Origin: Lathyrus oleraceus
Taxonomy: Eukaryota > Streptophyta > Magnoliopsida > Fabales > Fabaceae
Assembly: GCF_024323335.1 (NCBI RefSeq)
Contig: NC_066584.1
Coordinates: 238,247,494-238,311,493, forward strand
DNA length: 64,000 bases
Direction: 5' to 3'
Shown: in pieces, positions 24,166 through 35,299 of the stretch
Layout of the letters: every line of letters begins with the position of its first letter
Numbering within the stretch: the first letter of the stretch is position 1
The notes under the pieces: generated by a model
Databases searched by the model: none
Told to the model about the DNA's origin: nothing
Seen by the model: the letters and a program-made list of their open reading frames with translations, nothing else
Translations under genes and position numbers: made by a program

Positions 24166-25932
24166 TTAGGCGAAGTATTTTTTGACTGCATCTGAATTCA
24201 CAGGACGAGTGAAATCCTCCCCATCCATAGTTGTAAGTATCAAAGCACCGCCTGAAAAGGCTCTCTTAACAACATATGGACCTTCATAGTTTGGAGTCCA
24301 CTTGCCCCTGGAATCGGGCGCGAAAGACAAGACCTTCTTGAGCACGAGGTCACCTTCTCTGAACACACGAGGCTTGACCTTCTTATCAAAAGCCTTCTTC
24401 ATTCTCTGCTGATACAACTGACCATGACACATGGCAGTCAATCTCTTCTCTTCAATCAAATTCAGCTGGTCATAGCGACTCTGAACCCATTCAACATCAG
24501 TCAACTTGGCCTCCATCAAAACTCTCATTGATGGGATCTCCACCTCTATTGGGAGTACGGCCTCCATGCCATAGACAAGAGAGAAAGGGGTTGCCCCTGT
24601 TGAAGTGCGGACAGATGTACGATATCCATGCAAAGCAAATGGCAGCATCTCATGCCAATCTTTGTACGTAACAACCATCTTTTGGATAATCTTCTTGATA
24701 TTCTTATTAGCAGCTTCAACAACCCCATTCATCTTGTGTCTATAAGGAGAAGAATTATGGTGTGCAATCCTGAACTCACTACACAACTCTTTCATCATCT
24801 TGTTATTCAAGTTAGATCCATTATCAGTAATGATCTTATCTGGCACACCATAACGGCATATGAGTTGATTCTTGATAAACTTCACAACCACCTGCCTGGT
24901 CACATTTGCATATGATGCTGCTTCAACCCACTTAGTGAAGTAATAAATTGCTACGAGAATAAACCTTTGTCCATTGGACGTTTTCGGCTCTATCATGCCA
25001 ATCATGTAAATTCCCCACATAGAGAAAGGCCATGGTGATGAAATTACATTCAGAAGTGTCGGGGGAATATGAATCTTATCCGCATAAATCTGACACTTAT
25101 GGCATTTCTTTACATATTTGCAGCAGTCAGACTCCATTTTCAGCCAATAGTAGCCTGCCCTCAACATCTTTCTAGCCATGGCATGTCCATTGGAATGGGT
25201 ACCAAATGAACCTTCATGGACCTCAGCCATCAACAGGTCTGCTTCGTGTCTATCCACACATCTGAGCAACACCATGTCAAAAATTCTCTTATAAAGCACT
25301 TCGCCATTGAGGTAGAAACTGCCTGATAATCTCCTCAAAGTTTTCCTATCTTTCACAGATGCTCCAGGCGGGTAAACCTGGTTCTGAAGGAAACACTTGA
25401 TGTCATAATACCATGGTTTATCATCTTTCACTTCTTCAACTGCAAATGCATGAGCTGGTCTATCCAAGCGCATCACGGTGATATTGGGAACTTCATTCCA
25501 CAGTTTTACCACAATCATCGAAGCAAGTGTAGCAAGAGCATCTGCCATCCGATTCTCATCTCGAGGAATATGATGGAAGTCAACTTCAGTAAAGAACGTT
25601 GAAATCCTCCTCGCATAATCCCTATATGGAATAAGACCAGGCTGATTTGTCTCCCATTCACCCTTGATTTGATTGACAACGAGGGCCGAATCACCATAAA
25701 CATCAAGATGTTTGATCCTTAGATCAATGCATTCTTCCAATCCCATAATACAGGCCTCATACTCAGCCATATTATTCGTCCATTTGAAAGTTAGACTTGC
25801 TGTAAAGGGAATGTGTATGCCCTAAGAAGTAATGATTACTGCCCCAATACCATTTCCATACTGATTTACAGCTCCATCAAATACCATACTCCATCTGGAA
25901 CCAGGCTTTGGCCCTTCGTTGAGTGTAGGCTC
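24166..25932 (-). pseudogene. Ogre RNase H (3' part) and integrase
   Basis: One minus-strand frame runs from the nested insertion at 25,932 to the stop at 24,166. The RNase H part begins near SRWSMVFDGAVNQYGNG (about 25,890), has a TAG at 25,822-25,824, then NNMAEYEACIMGL, VYGDSALVVNQIKGEW and DENRMADALATLA. Integrase follows, with its HHCC finger (H...H...C-x2-C near KKCHKCQ) and catalytic core. The first catalytic Asp is replaced by Tyr (codon 25,006-25,008, GIYMIG), and another usually acidic position in VAIYYFTKW is also Tyr (24,943-24,945). The second Asp (IITDNGS) and the Glu (NGVVEAANK) remain. The C-terminus has the GDLVLKK and EGPYVV motifs and ends KKYFA. Integrase inserts the cDNA; with the first Asp lost this one should be inactive. 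Confidence 0.9.
25928..25932. repeat. Target-site duplication of the nested element, left copy (GGCTC)
   Basis: GGCTC abuts both ends of the nested element (25,928-25,932 and 38,369-38,373). Confidence 0.92.
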
Positions 25933-26246
25933 TGTAACACCCCAAAATTTGCCCTCCTTATCCACGCATTCATTTTTAGGTCATTTAACATTAGATACAT
26001 TGTATTTCATCATGTCAATCGGGATTAGCTCGAAGAAGCTTGAACATCATCCAGGACACTTTGTGGGTTCTATTTAGATGATCAGTCAACACAAGGGAAA
26101 GACTTGAGTTACTTCCAACAGGGGTCTATTCGTCAGTCAAAACGTTAATCTTGAAGGAGCAAAAGTTTGTTCATGAACTGTCATGCTCGCTAGGCGAAGC
26201 CCACGCGTTTCGAAAAAGAAAAAAAAACGAAAATAAAATTAAAAAA

Positions 26247-26281
<35 letters not shown>

Positions 26282-27954
26282 AATATAATAGAAAAATCTT
26301 GGACTTGGACCTCTCTCATTTGAGCCCACAAAGCCATGAAAATCAGGTTATAAAAGAGGGAGAACAGACAGAAAAAGGAAGAGAAGCAAAACACTCTGAG
26401 GTTTCCTTGGAACAAAACCCTGACCTAACCTGGGAAAAAGATAGTGAGAGAAGAGCTAACAGAGTTCAGAGCAACCTCCAGACCCTGAAGGAAACTCATT
26501 TGCACAGAATCACCTTTACCTCATATCTACCCCAAGATTGCTCTACAAACCCACGGGTGCAACTCAATTTCAATCGATCTCTCCAATCAGGTTTGCCCTA
26601 TTTCCACTACTTTATACTTTCAACCTGAAATTTTTGATACCCTTTTAATGCATTTGTTTGACAAGGGGTTTAGGCCTCCTACCCTTGGTTGCTTTTTGTG
26701 AGCTTTTTGTGAACTTTAATGGCATGATTCATGTGACTCTATTATTTGGTGCAACTCTTGATTGCACCCCATCTTGTTTCTCTAACCTGTTTGTTGAATT
26801 TTTTTGTGAGGGCTCACATGACTCCTGAAGAGATAGCCTGTTTGGTATTCCACTTTATTTGTGGGATACCACTGGGAGATTTATTCCGATTACCTGTGCT
26901 GACTTGCTTTCTTTGATGGTGCCAGCTTTAGAGATCTTCGGGTTCCTTGTCTCTCTAGTTGCTGTTACTTCGGATCTTTATCCGTGGGGTACTTTTACAT
27001 CTTTCTCGCATTTTACCTCTTTCTTAGCTGGAGGACCTCGATAGGAGGCAATGTTTTCTTTTGTTTGTTTACTTTTTGCCTAAAGACCTCCATGGAGAGG
27101 CAATTGACGGATAAAAGGGATCAATAATCAATCCCCCGTTATTCAGTGCGTCGTTCTTTAAGATCACACTACGTGTCAATGCTTCAGAACAAAAACCCCA
27201 GATCTTTTTTCCGGTCAGTCAGTGGAGAGGGTTCCACCTTTCTGAAACCCCAATTTTTGTCATGAGCTCACCCTGTCTAGGGTTAAGAGCTATGAGGTCT
27301 TATTCTCATTACCCCTTTTTGCATGAGCATCCCTAACCCTACCAACTCATTGATTTTTCTTCTCCTAAGAACACGTTCTCCTTCTACTACAAGCGAGTAA
27401 GTCTCCAAAGGTCGAGCATCCGGTAGATTGTGTAGTAACGTCGTTCGTCCAAAACCCAATCCATAACCCCGTAGTTAGCCGAACTACGGCTTGCTCTGAT
27501 TCTCATTCCAGATGAGATACGTAGGCATAAGATGCGATGTCTTAGCGAGCACAATTACCCTTAACCCCTAGGTAGCCGAGCTACGAAGACTCTGATTCTC
27601 ATATTCAGATGAGATACGTATGCAGTGGATGCGACATCCGTGCGAGTGATTTTCTTTTGACCCCTTTTTTTAGTAAATAACACATTAGATAAACCCACAC
27701 CCTTTAGACAAGAACTACAAAAGTGGATCCCGTAGAGTACTATGGATGCGTAGGGGTGCTAATACCTTCCCTTCGCATAATCGACTCCCAAACCCAAGAT
27801 TTGGTTGCGAGACCTTGTCTTGTCCTTTCCTTTTTCCAGGTTTACTTCGAGCGTTTCCTTTCCCTCCTTTGGGATAAATAACACACGGTGGCGACTCTCT
27901 TGTCTTTCTTCGCCGGTTGTTTTTTTTCGCATTCCATTTTTTCAGGTTGCGACA
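25933..27954 (+). mobile_element. Nested element 5' LTR (2022 bp)
   Basis: Starts TGTAACACCCC and ends GGTTGCGACA. It has a TATA box at 26,349-26,355 and an AT-rich stretch at 26,220-26,290 containing a simple (AAAT)n run, where the 3' LTR instead has an A-rich run with C interruptions (36,633-36,690). This simple sequence is the main visible difference between the two LTRs. Confidence 0.93.
26349..26355 (+). promoter_or_regulatory. TATA box of the nested element LTR
   Basis: TATAAAA followed by GAGGG, conserved at 36,759-36,765 in the 3' LTR. Confidence 0.6.
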
Positions 27955-27956
27955 GC

Positions 27957-27974
27957 TGGCGACTCTGCTGGGGA
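27957..27974 (+). other. Primer-binding site of the nested element
   Basis: TGGCGACTCTGCTGGGGA two bases after the LTR. It is identical over 18 bases to the Ogre primer site (42,668-42,685, minus strand); this type is attributed to tRNA-Arg in Ogre elements. Confidence 0.85.
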
Positions 27975-28932
27975 CCCGGTTTCCCTAAGCGAGTCCCTCC
28001 TAGCTTTTGTAGGTTGTTTGTTTATTGGGTGTTTATTCTTTTGTACAGTTATTTATCTTTCAGCATTTACCTGCTTTATTGCATTGTGTACATATGACTG
28101 CCGTATCTATTGGTTCTGTTTGTGAGATGAGTTCTATACCCGGACTCGAGTGCACTTAGGATAGGAGAATGGCATAGTCTTGTTGACTTGTGTGGAGTTA
28201 TTCCTTAGCAAGTTGACTTGCAAGCCCATTCACTTGGTGGAGGTCATGTTGGGATCAATAATGTCACACAAGTAAGTTGTGGTTAGACATTACTTTTTCC
28301 AATATAGACCTTAGAAGCCAAGGACCTTAGTTTACCAAACCCATCTTGGCCTATTCGTAGGACGTAGTACGAAAGTCGTTCAAGTGTAAGATTTGATACG
28401 ATTGTTACGCGATACTACACTCATAAGAGTCTCTCTTGAGAATATTTTTGGAATACGAGTAGTCGTTCCTCCGATAATATCCGAAAGATGGGATTATGAC
28501 TATGGTAACCTTTTGTAGAACATGTTTGGCAGGTTTAAACCTTAGTACACTCCCTTTGGGTGGTTCTTAATCTAAACTACATGCTCGTGACTTGCAACAA
28601 ACCCTTGATTCATGGTTGATCCGTTCAGGTATCCTTAATATCAATGAAACTTGGGTGTTGATAAGGTGTAAACCATAATCCACCAAAAATGGATGGTTGA
28701 TATTAAGGATAACATGATCCATGCCATGACCTTTGTTTGGTGTGCTTTGCTTGACCCTCTTAATTTCTCTCCAGGCAGTGCAACCTGACAGATGTTCAAG
28801 CGGATCCAGCAATTCTGATTGACATGCCATTGCATTGCATAACATCATTTGCATATTTGCATCCAACATCTCATGCTTATTCATTTGCAGGGTATTCCCT
28901 TTTTAAGGGGGGGCCTTAAAATCGAATAAGCA
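27975..28932 (+). other. Nested element leader, ORF1 lost
   Basis: No intact gene. About 28,120-28,660 is an inverted copy of 42,000-42,535 in the Ogre leader, including the ACTTGCAACAAACCC...TTAATATCAATG segment where the Ogre ORF1 remnant begins. In the nested copy the frame collapses after about 28,660. A TTTGTTTTGCAG followed by GTGTCACC at about 28,964-28,984 looks like a splice acceptor ahead of gag. Confidence 0.6.
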
Positions 28933-31245
28933 GTGCATCGCATACCATACATACTAACCCTTGTTTGTTTTGCAGGTGTCACCGCAGTGTCTAATGTTTG
29001 TTCCCTGTTGCGGGCAGTTATTGGTCCCAAGCGAGTTCACAGGTACCCGACAAAGGAAAACCGTCCACGACTAGCAATGGACCAGATACAGAAAGAACTG
29101 GCTGATATGCGTGAAAGGATGGATCAGTTCATGACATTGATGACTGGTATGGCAGAAGGCCAGGCGAAGCTGAAGGAATTGGTTGAGCAACCGAGGCCCG
29201 ATCCAGAGGTGGAAATACCAAGTGCTGGGGGGAACCCTGGTAACCCTGGGAACGCTGATAACCCTGTGAACACTGGAAACTCGGGTAACGCAAATGTTGG
29301 TGGAAACCCGGGTAATGTTGGCAACACGGGAAATGTTGGGAATGATATTGGCGGAAGGTATAATGTGAATCAAGGGATTCGGATTAACGGGCGCCCCGTT
29401 ACTGAAGATTGTCAGTATGATCAATTTTCTTTGCGCGACGAGGCCCTCGAGACCACTCGCCGTATGGATGAGCTTGCTGAGAAGCTCAAATCTTTGGAGT
29501 CTCAAAATTCCTTAGGTTTTGATGTCACCAATCTTGGTCTGGTTCAGGGAGTAAGGATCCCTCACAAGTTCAAACCCCCTACTTTTGAGAAATACAACGG
29601 GGCTTCTTGCCCACGCACTCATCTCCAATCTTATCTGGGAAGGTTGGGAGCTCACACTGAAGATGAAAAGCTGTGGATGTACTATTTTGAAGACAGTTTA
29701 ACTAGAGCTTCTCGTGAATGGTATTCTCATTTGTCTCGTACTACCATCAAGAGCTGGAAAGACTTGGCAGAGGCTTTTGTCAAGCAATATCAATACAACT
29801 TGGACATGGCTCCAAATCGGACCTTGTTGCAAGGAATGTCTCAGACTGCCAAGGAAACCTTTAGAGAATATGCTCAGCGTTGGAGATATATTGTTGCATC
29901 CGTCCAACCCCTTATGTCTGAAAGGGAGATGGCGGACATATTCATGAACACTCTTCAAGGCAATTATATCGAGAGATTGGCTGCTTACTCGTCAATCAGC
30001 TTTGCAGAGATAGTGATTGCTGGAGAAAGGATCGAGAGTCTGCTGAAGATGGGCCGAATTCAAGACAACAGTGCTTCCAACTCATCAATTCCCAAGAAAC
30101 CGTTTGCTGGTAACGGTCAGCGAAGAAGAGAAGGTGAGACGAGCGTTGTATATGCCGGCAAAGGCAGGGGGAGAGGACGCCCAAATTATTATCAAGATCA
30201 AGTGACCACAGTCACTATTCCAACACCTGTTCCTCAACCGCAGTATCATCCGCAACAGCAACTCAGGTACAACAATCAACAACAAGGAGGTAATTCGGGT
30301 CAGCAAAGACCCTATCAACAACGTCCAAGGCAGGCGGACCGGGTCATTGAGCCAATCCCAATTCCTTATTCTGTATTACTTCCCAAGCTGATTGACATGA
30401 ATCTGGTTACGTTGAGAACTCTTGCCCCACCGGTCGATCCCAACAATCTGCCTAGAGGTTATAATGTCAATGCCAGATGTACTTTTCACTCCAACGCACC
30501 TGGCCATACTACAGATAATTGCAAGGCTCTCCAGCTAAAGGTACAAGATTTGAGAGATGCCCAGGCCATCAATTTTTCTCCGGTGCCTAATGTTATCCAA
30601 AACCCGATGCCAGCTCACGGCGGGCAGAGGATTAACGTTGTTGATAGTGGGGAAACTTTGAATTTGGTTTCCGATGTGACTAAAGTGAAGACTTCGCTAT
30701 CGGTGGTCAAAGACCGACACTTGAAAGGACGGATTTTCCCGGGCTGTGGGGAAGAGTGTAGAAATTGTCAAGACGCCGAGAACGGATGTGATAGTTTGAG
30801 AAGGGGTATTCAGCAACTGATAGATAAAGGTTGTCTTCAGTTCGATCAGACTCGTCCAGTGAAGAATGATGTGTCGACAGTAGTGTTTTATTTCACTCCT
30901 GAAGAAATATATGTTCCCGAGAGACCCGCTCCGACAACAATATATTTCCCAGAAAGTCCAGCACCAATTTACTCTGACAACCCTCAACCGACTTTGATTG
31001 GTCTGGTCAACATCACGGTACCAGGACCTATTCCGTATGAGAAAGACAGTGCTATCCCGTGGCACTATGGGGCTTTTATCTACTGCCAGGGGCAGAAAGT
31101 TAACGAAGAAGACATTGACATTGGTAGCTCCGCTGTAGACAATGTTGGAGGAATTGTTGGTTTCACTCGCAGTGGACACCTATTTGCACCATCAACATTG
31201 CGCACGAATGCTGAAGCTGAGGCAGCTGCCAAGGCTAAAGGAAAA
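28933..31245 (+). CDS. Nested Tat/Ogre element gag
   Basis: An open frame of 771 codons. The conserved part starts near GPKRVHRYPTKENRPRLAMDQIQKELADMRERMD; a likelier start than the first Met is the ATG at about 29,076. An Asn-Gly-Pro repeat tract (GNPGN / NTGN type) spans about 29,229-29,345. The retrotransposon capsid domain follows (YNGASCPRTHLQSYLGRLG, LWMYYFEDSLTRASREWYSHL, FREYAQRWRYIVASVQPLM). The C-terminal half is rich in Gln, Pro and Arg and holds a C-x8-H...C pattern (CTFHSNAPGHTTDNC) in place of a standard knuckle. Gag packages element RNA. It is followed in frame by a TAG at 31,246 and a TAA at about 31,306 that separate it from protease; whether either is read through is unknown. 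Confidence 0.85.
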
Positions 31246-31248
31246 TAG

Positions 31249-32412
31249 GTATCCACCGAAGAGGTTACTACCGAGGAAGCTCCTCCTAAGACCGCATTCG
31301 AGAAGTAAGTGGATGAGTTTATGAGGATTATCAAGAAAAATGACTATAAGGTAGTCGACCAGCTAAATCAGACACCCTCAAAGATCTCCATTCTCTCACT
31401 ATTGATGTGCTCTAAGGCACACAGAGCAGCCTTGTTAAAAGTACTGAATATGGCCTATGTTCCACCAGAGATAACTGTTGACCGGCTGGAGTCGGTAGTT
31501 TCGAATGTACACACTAGCCATGCGCTAGGTTTCACCGATTATGACCTAACATCTGAGGGCAGGAATCACAACAAAGCCTTGCATATCACAATGGAATGCA
31601 AAGGGACGGTGCTTTCCCATGTTTTGGTTGATACAGGTTCTTCTCTGAATGTTCTCCCAAAGAAAGCCTTAACGAAGTTGGATTGCGATGACGCCACCCT
31701 GAGGCCGAGTAATTTAGTTGTAAGGGCTTTTGATGGCTCTAAGCAAGCTGTTTGTGGCGAAGTTGAGTTTCCAGTTAAGATTGGACCGCAGGTATTCAAG
31801 AGTACCTTTTATGTGATGGATATCTAGCCTGCCTATAGCTGTCTGCTAGGTCGACCCTGGATTCATGTTGCCGGTGTTGTTACTTCTACTCTCCACCAGA
31901 AGCTCAAATATGGACTAGAAGGTCAGATCGTCACCGTCTGTGGTGAAGAGGATATTTTTGTTAGCCACCTGTCTACATTTAAGTATGTGGAGATGGATGG
32001 CGAGATGCATGAGATGCTGTGTCAGGGCTTCGAAGCCATAAACATCAGTGAGGTCGCGCCCGAAACTGTCTTTTCACCTGGGTCTGAGAAGGTCGGGACT
32101 TCTATCTCTTCATACAAGCAAGCTGTTGAAATGGTTAAGGCTGGTAATGCCCAAGGCTGGGGCAAATTTGTGGACCCAATCATAAAAGAAGACAAGTTTG
32201 GATTGGGGTATACTCCGGGGTCTCAGAAGAATGAAGCCGGTACTTTCTCCAGCGGGGGTTTGGTTTCTCCCCACACCGTCAATGCTGTAGATGAAGACAA
32301 GGCTGACAGCGACTATGACTTAGATAGTTGGATTCGCCCGTATGTCCCAGGAGAAAAGCTCGACAATTGGTCGTCTGAAAAAGTCGTCCGGTTTACTCTA
32401 CTGAAGGAGTAA
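31249..32412 (+). pseudogene. Nested element protease region
   Basis: Same frame as gag. After the stop at about 31,306 come VDEFMRIIKKNDYKVVDQLNQTP and the aspartic protease motif HVLVDTGSSLNVLP (Asp codon 31,630-31,632, active-site triplet intact), then VMDI, a TAG at 31,825-31,827, and YSCLLGRPWIHVAG, the second conserved protease block. The frame continues to TLLKE and stops at 32,410. The downstream T-rich stretch (32,413-32,690) is where the Ogre has its intron. GTAATTT at the stop could be a donor, but I see no convincing acceptor here. Protease would cleave the gag-pol product. Confidence 0.8.
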
Positions 32413-32649
32413 TTTTTATTGTTTTCCTTTTATCACATGCATAACAAAGTCTTACACTTTGACCAAGGTGTAATGACTCATCTGTAGGGCCATCCATTTA
32501 GTTACATTTCGCAATTATTTTCATCATCAATAAAGGACAGCTTTTGCAAACAATTTTGTGTTCTCTTTCTTTCAATTATTTTTACTTTTACAAAAACAGC
32601 AATGTTTCTTTTTCATGTTTCTTTTTCGTTTTTCTTTCCAAAAAAACAC

Positions 32650-33518
32650 CTCGTAAAACTGATCACCTGGATCTCACTGCTAACGACACTGCTATGGCCA
32701 AGTATGACTTCGACAATCCTATCTATCAAGCCGAAGAAGGGGTTGAGGAAGATTGTAAATTGCTTGAGGAGTTAGCCAGGTTGTTGAAACAGGAGGACCG
32801 AGATATCACACCTTATCAGGAGGTGGTTGAGACCATCAACATTGGTACCGAAGACGACAAGAAAGAGATCAAGATCGGGGCCAGTCTACAGGACGAGAGG
32901 AAAAGACCGTTGATCATGTACTTGACTGTGTTAGAAAGGTCAATGGGTTGTGTGCTCGGTCATCATGACGAGTTAGGTCGAAATGAGCATGCAATATACT
33001 ACCTTAGCAAAAAGTTTACCGACTGTGAACAAAGATACTCACTGCCCGAGAAAACTTGCCGCGCTTTGGCACGGGCTGCTCGCCGACTAAGACAGTATAT
33101 GTTGACTCACACGACTCTATTGATGTCAAAGATGGATTAAGTCAAGTATATTTTTGAAAAGCCAGCAGGGTTGCTAGGTGGCAAATGGTGCTGACAGAGT
33201 ATGACATCCAATACACTTCACAAAAAGCCATCAAAGGAAGTGTCTTGTCAGATTATCTTGCCGCGCAACCGATTGATGATTACCAACCTATGAGGTTCGA
33301 CTTTCCTAATGAGGACATCATGTTTCTCAAATCGAAATATTGCGAGGAACCACTCCCGGAGGAGGGGCCTGACCCTGAATCCAAATGGATTATGATGTTT
33401 GATGGGGCGGTCAACGTCAATGGTCGCGGAGTTGGTGCAGTGTTGATCACACCGGAGGGGGTTCATATGCCATTTTGTGCCAGAATAACTTTTCCCTGCA
33501 CCAACAGTGAAGCCGGAC
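32650..33518 (+). pseudogene. Nested element pol remnant: pre-RT segment fused to RNase H, RT deleted
   Basis: The frame DHLDLTANDTAMAKYDFDNP...IKIGASLQ is the acidic segment preceding RT. At about 32,893 it jumps to RPLIMYLTVLERSMGCVLG, the RT/RNase H connection, so the entire RT catalytic domain is gone. RNase H features follow (AIYYLSKKFTDCEQRYS, then KMD with a TAA at 33,138-33,140). A frameshift near 33,165 is followed by VLTEYDIQYTSQKAIKGS and WIMMFDGAVNVNGRGVGAVLI. At about 33,515 it fuses to the integrase C-terminus in another frame. Confidence 0.85.
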
Positions 33519-33851
33519 GAATCAGAATGGGTCTGTTCTCGATACAATCAGCTAAGCCTAGTTGAGGAAAAGAGACTAGCAACTATATGCCATGGCCAGC
33601 TATATCAGAGACGGACGAAGAGAGCGTTTGATCAGAAAGTGCGCCCTCGGGAGTATCGAGTCGGTGAATTGGTACTCAAAAGAATTCTTCCTCCCAACAC
33701 AGATCACAGGGGCAAATGGACACCGAACAACGAGGGTTCATACGTGGTTAAAAGAGTTTTCTCTGGCGGAGCTCTGATGCTAACAACCATGGATGGCGAA
33801 GACTTCCCGTCCCCTGTCAACTCAAACGCAGTTAAAAAATATTTCGCATAA
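33507..33851 (+). pseudogene. Nested element integrase C-terminal remnant
   Basis: About 110 codons: DESEWVCSRYNQLSLVEEKRL, HGQLYQRRTKRAFDQKV, GELVLKRI, GKWTPNNEGSYVVKR and a terminal KKYFA. It is collinear with the last part of the Ogre integrase at 24,166-24,490. The zinc finger and DDE core are absent. The two joins (32,893 and 33,515) remove most of pol. Confidence 0.87.
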
Positions 33852-34660
33852 AATAGACCCGCTGGACAGTAAAAAGAATAGTCCAGGCAAAAAAGGGGCA
33901 TCCCGACGAACCAAAAAGAAGAATGAAGAGGTTCGAGCAAAAATTAGGGATATAAAAATCAAAAAAAAATGTACACCCGGTGAGTCGAAAACCCGAAAGG
34001 GCGGCTCAGGCAAAAAAGGGTATCCCGGTGGATTGAAAACCCAAAAGGGCGGTCCACGCAAAAGTTAGGGAATAAGCGAATAACTGCGATCTGAGCTCAT
34101 CCTTGTTATATCACCGTTTCATTCAATCCGGCAATCTTCGAAGGTAAAAGATCGACTAATCATCCACTTCAAAAAGCAAGATGAGCAGAGCATCTTGAGG
34201 ACATACGAGCCATAGCAGAGTTGAAACTCGGTGGGACCCCGTTTCCACATTGCCATTAGGATAGTTTCTCTTGTTCAATTTATAGCGATCGCCTCTTTCC
34301 AGGGATCAGCTTCCTGATGTACTCGCCTATTCCTGGCACAAATTTTTCAACCAACAAAAGTCGAATAATTCAGTTAAAAAGCCTCTTTACTTTTCATTTA
34401 TCAGTTTATTTGCAAAAGATGTCTGAATTCTTGAGGAAACATATTGCATCGGAATGTAATGGTGGCTTTTGCAGATGACTTGCGCAGGAAAACATTCAAA
34501 ATTGCTTTGAATGTGCTTAATCTTGGACGGTGAATTCAAATCGAGTAATTCCCCGGGGCATACGTGTATTTTTTGGTTACAGGTCACAGGAACCGGATGC
34601 CAAGTCATGAATCCTCACCCCCAAGCGGTTGACAAAGCCTCTCCTCTACAGAGCAGGTTC
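33852..34660 (+). other. Nested element conserved 3' block with paired CCC/GGG hairpins
   Basis: No gene. Hairpins CCC-GAAA-GGG at 33,992-34,001 and CCC-AAAA-GGG at 34,040-34,049 start 48 nt apart, matching the other two elements in spacing and flanks (AAAA before, GCGGNNC after). Further on there is a 9-bp-stem hairpin ACATTCAAA/TTTGAATGT at 34,492-34,514. Confidence 0.7.
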
Positions 34661-34666
34661 CCCAAT

Positions 34667-34768
34667 AGAGTTGATAGTATCCAAACTGTATATCCCCAGT
34701 AGAGTTGACAGTATCCAGACTGTATATCCCCAGCGGAGTCGACAGTACCAGACTGTATCTTCCCAGCA
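34667..34768 (+). repeat. 34-bp minisatellite in the nested element 3' UTR
   Basis: Three tandem units starting at 34,667, 34,701 and 34,735 (AGAGTTGACAGTATCC, then AGACTGTATATCCCCAG). Each holds CAGT/ACTG-type arms around a short loop. A string of looser TCCCCAGC-containing units continues to about 35,130. Confidence 0.75.
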
Positions 34769-35299
34769 ACAGCGGAGTAGTCGCATACCCAACAGACAAG
34801 AGGGTGGTGTTCCCAGTGTTCATCTCGTCCCCAGCAGATTATTTTTTTTTAACAGATTTGTTTTAATCCCCAGCCTGAGGACGATTAGCAAGTTCATATC
34901 CCCAGCAAAGGTCGATTCCTACGACATTTCCCCAGGAAGTGCTTTCCTCACAGACTCTCCTCGCAGAGCCTCGCTAAGCAAAGTTTCCATAGTTGATACT
35001 TCCCCAGCAAGGTCAACTTTTCAAAAAAGGCCGATTTATTTTCGGTGGCTCCCCGGTCCCGGCAGACGGATCGTTCCCCATAGAGAATTCAAGGATTGAT
35101 ACAGCGATCCGCTCTTTTCCAGAGTTGCTTCCCCAAGCAGATTTCTTTTTTCTTTTGCACCATGCATAACATTTGCATTTGCATTTGCATGCATATCAAA
35201 CATACACATAAGCTGATAAACAGGTTCTTCAAAGCAGACTGAAAAATTACTTTACAACCAAAGTCATGAGATTCGCCAGAGGATCAAGTGTGTGTGTGT

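Noticed and set aside
26245..26283. (AAAT)n simple repeat as a separate feature
   Set aside because: An ordinary microsatellite within the nested LTR, already noted there.
27805..28125. Hydrophobic 106-codon frame that could be a membrane protein
   Set aside because: It spans the LTR end and primer site of the nested element, so it is chance translation of the LTR/leader junction.
28567..28884. Minus-strand 105-codon frame in the nested element leader
   Set aside because: Antisense to the shared leader; no domain and no counterpart frame kept in the Ogre leader.
34492..34514. Perfect 9-bp-stem hairpin ACATTCAAA/TTTGAATGT as a regulatory site
   Set aside because: A single occurrence with no repeat or matching copy in the other elements of the window; noted only within the 3' block entry.
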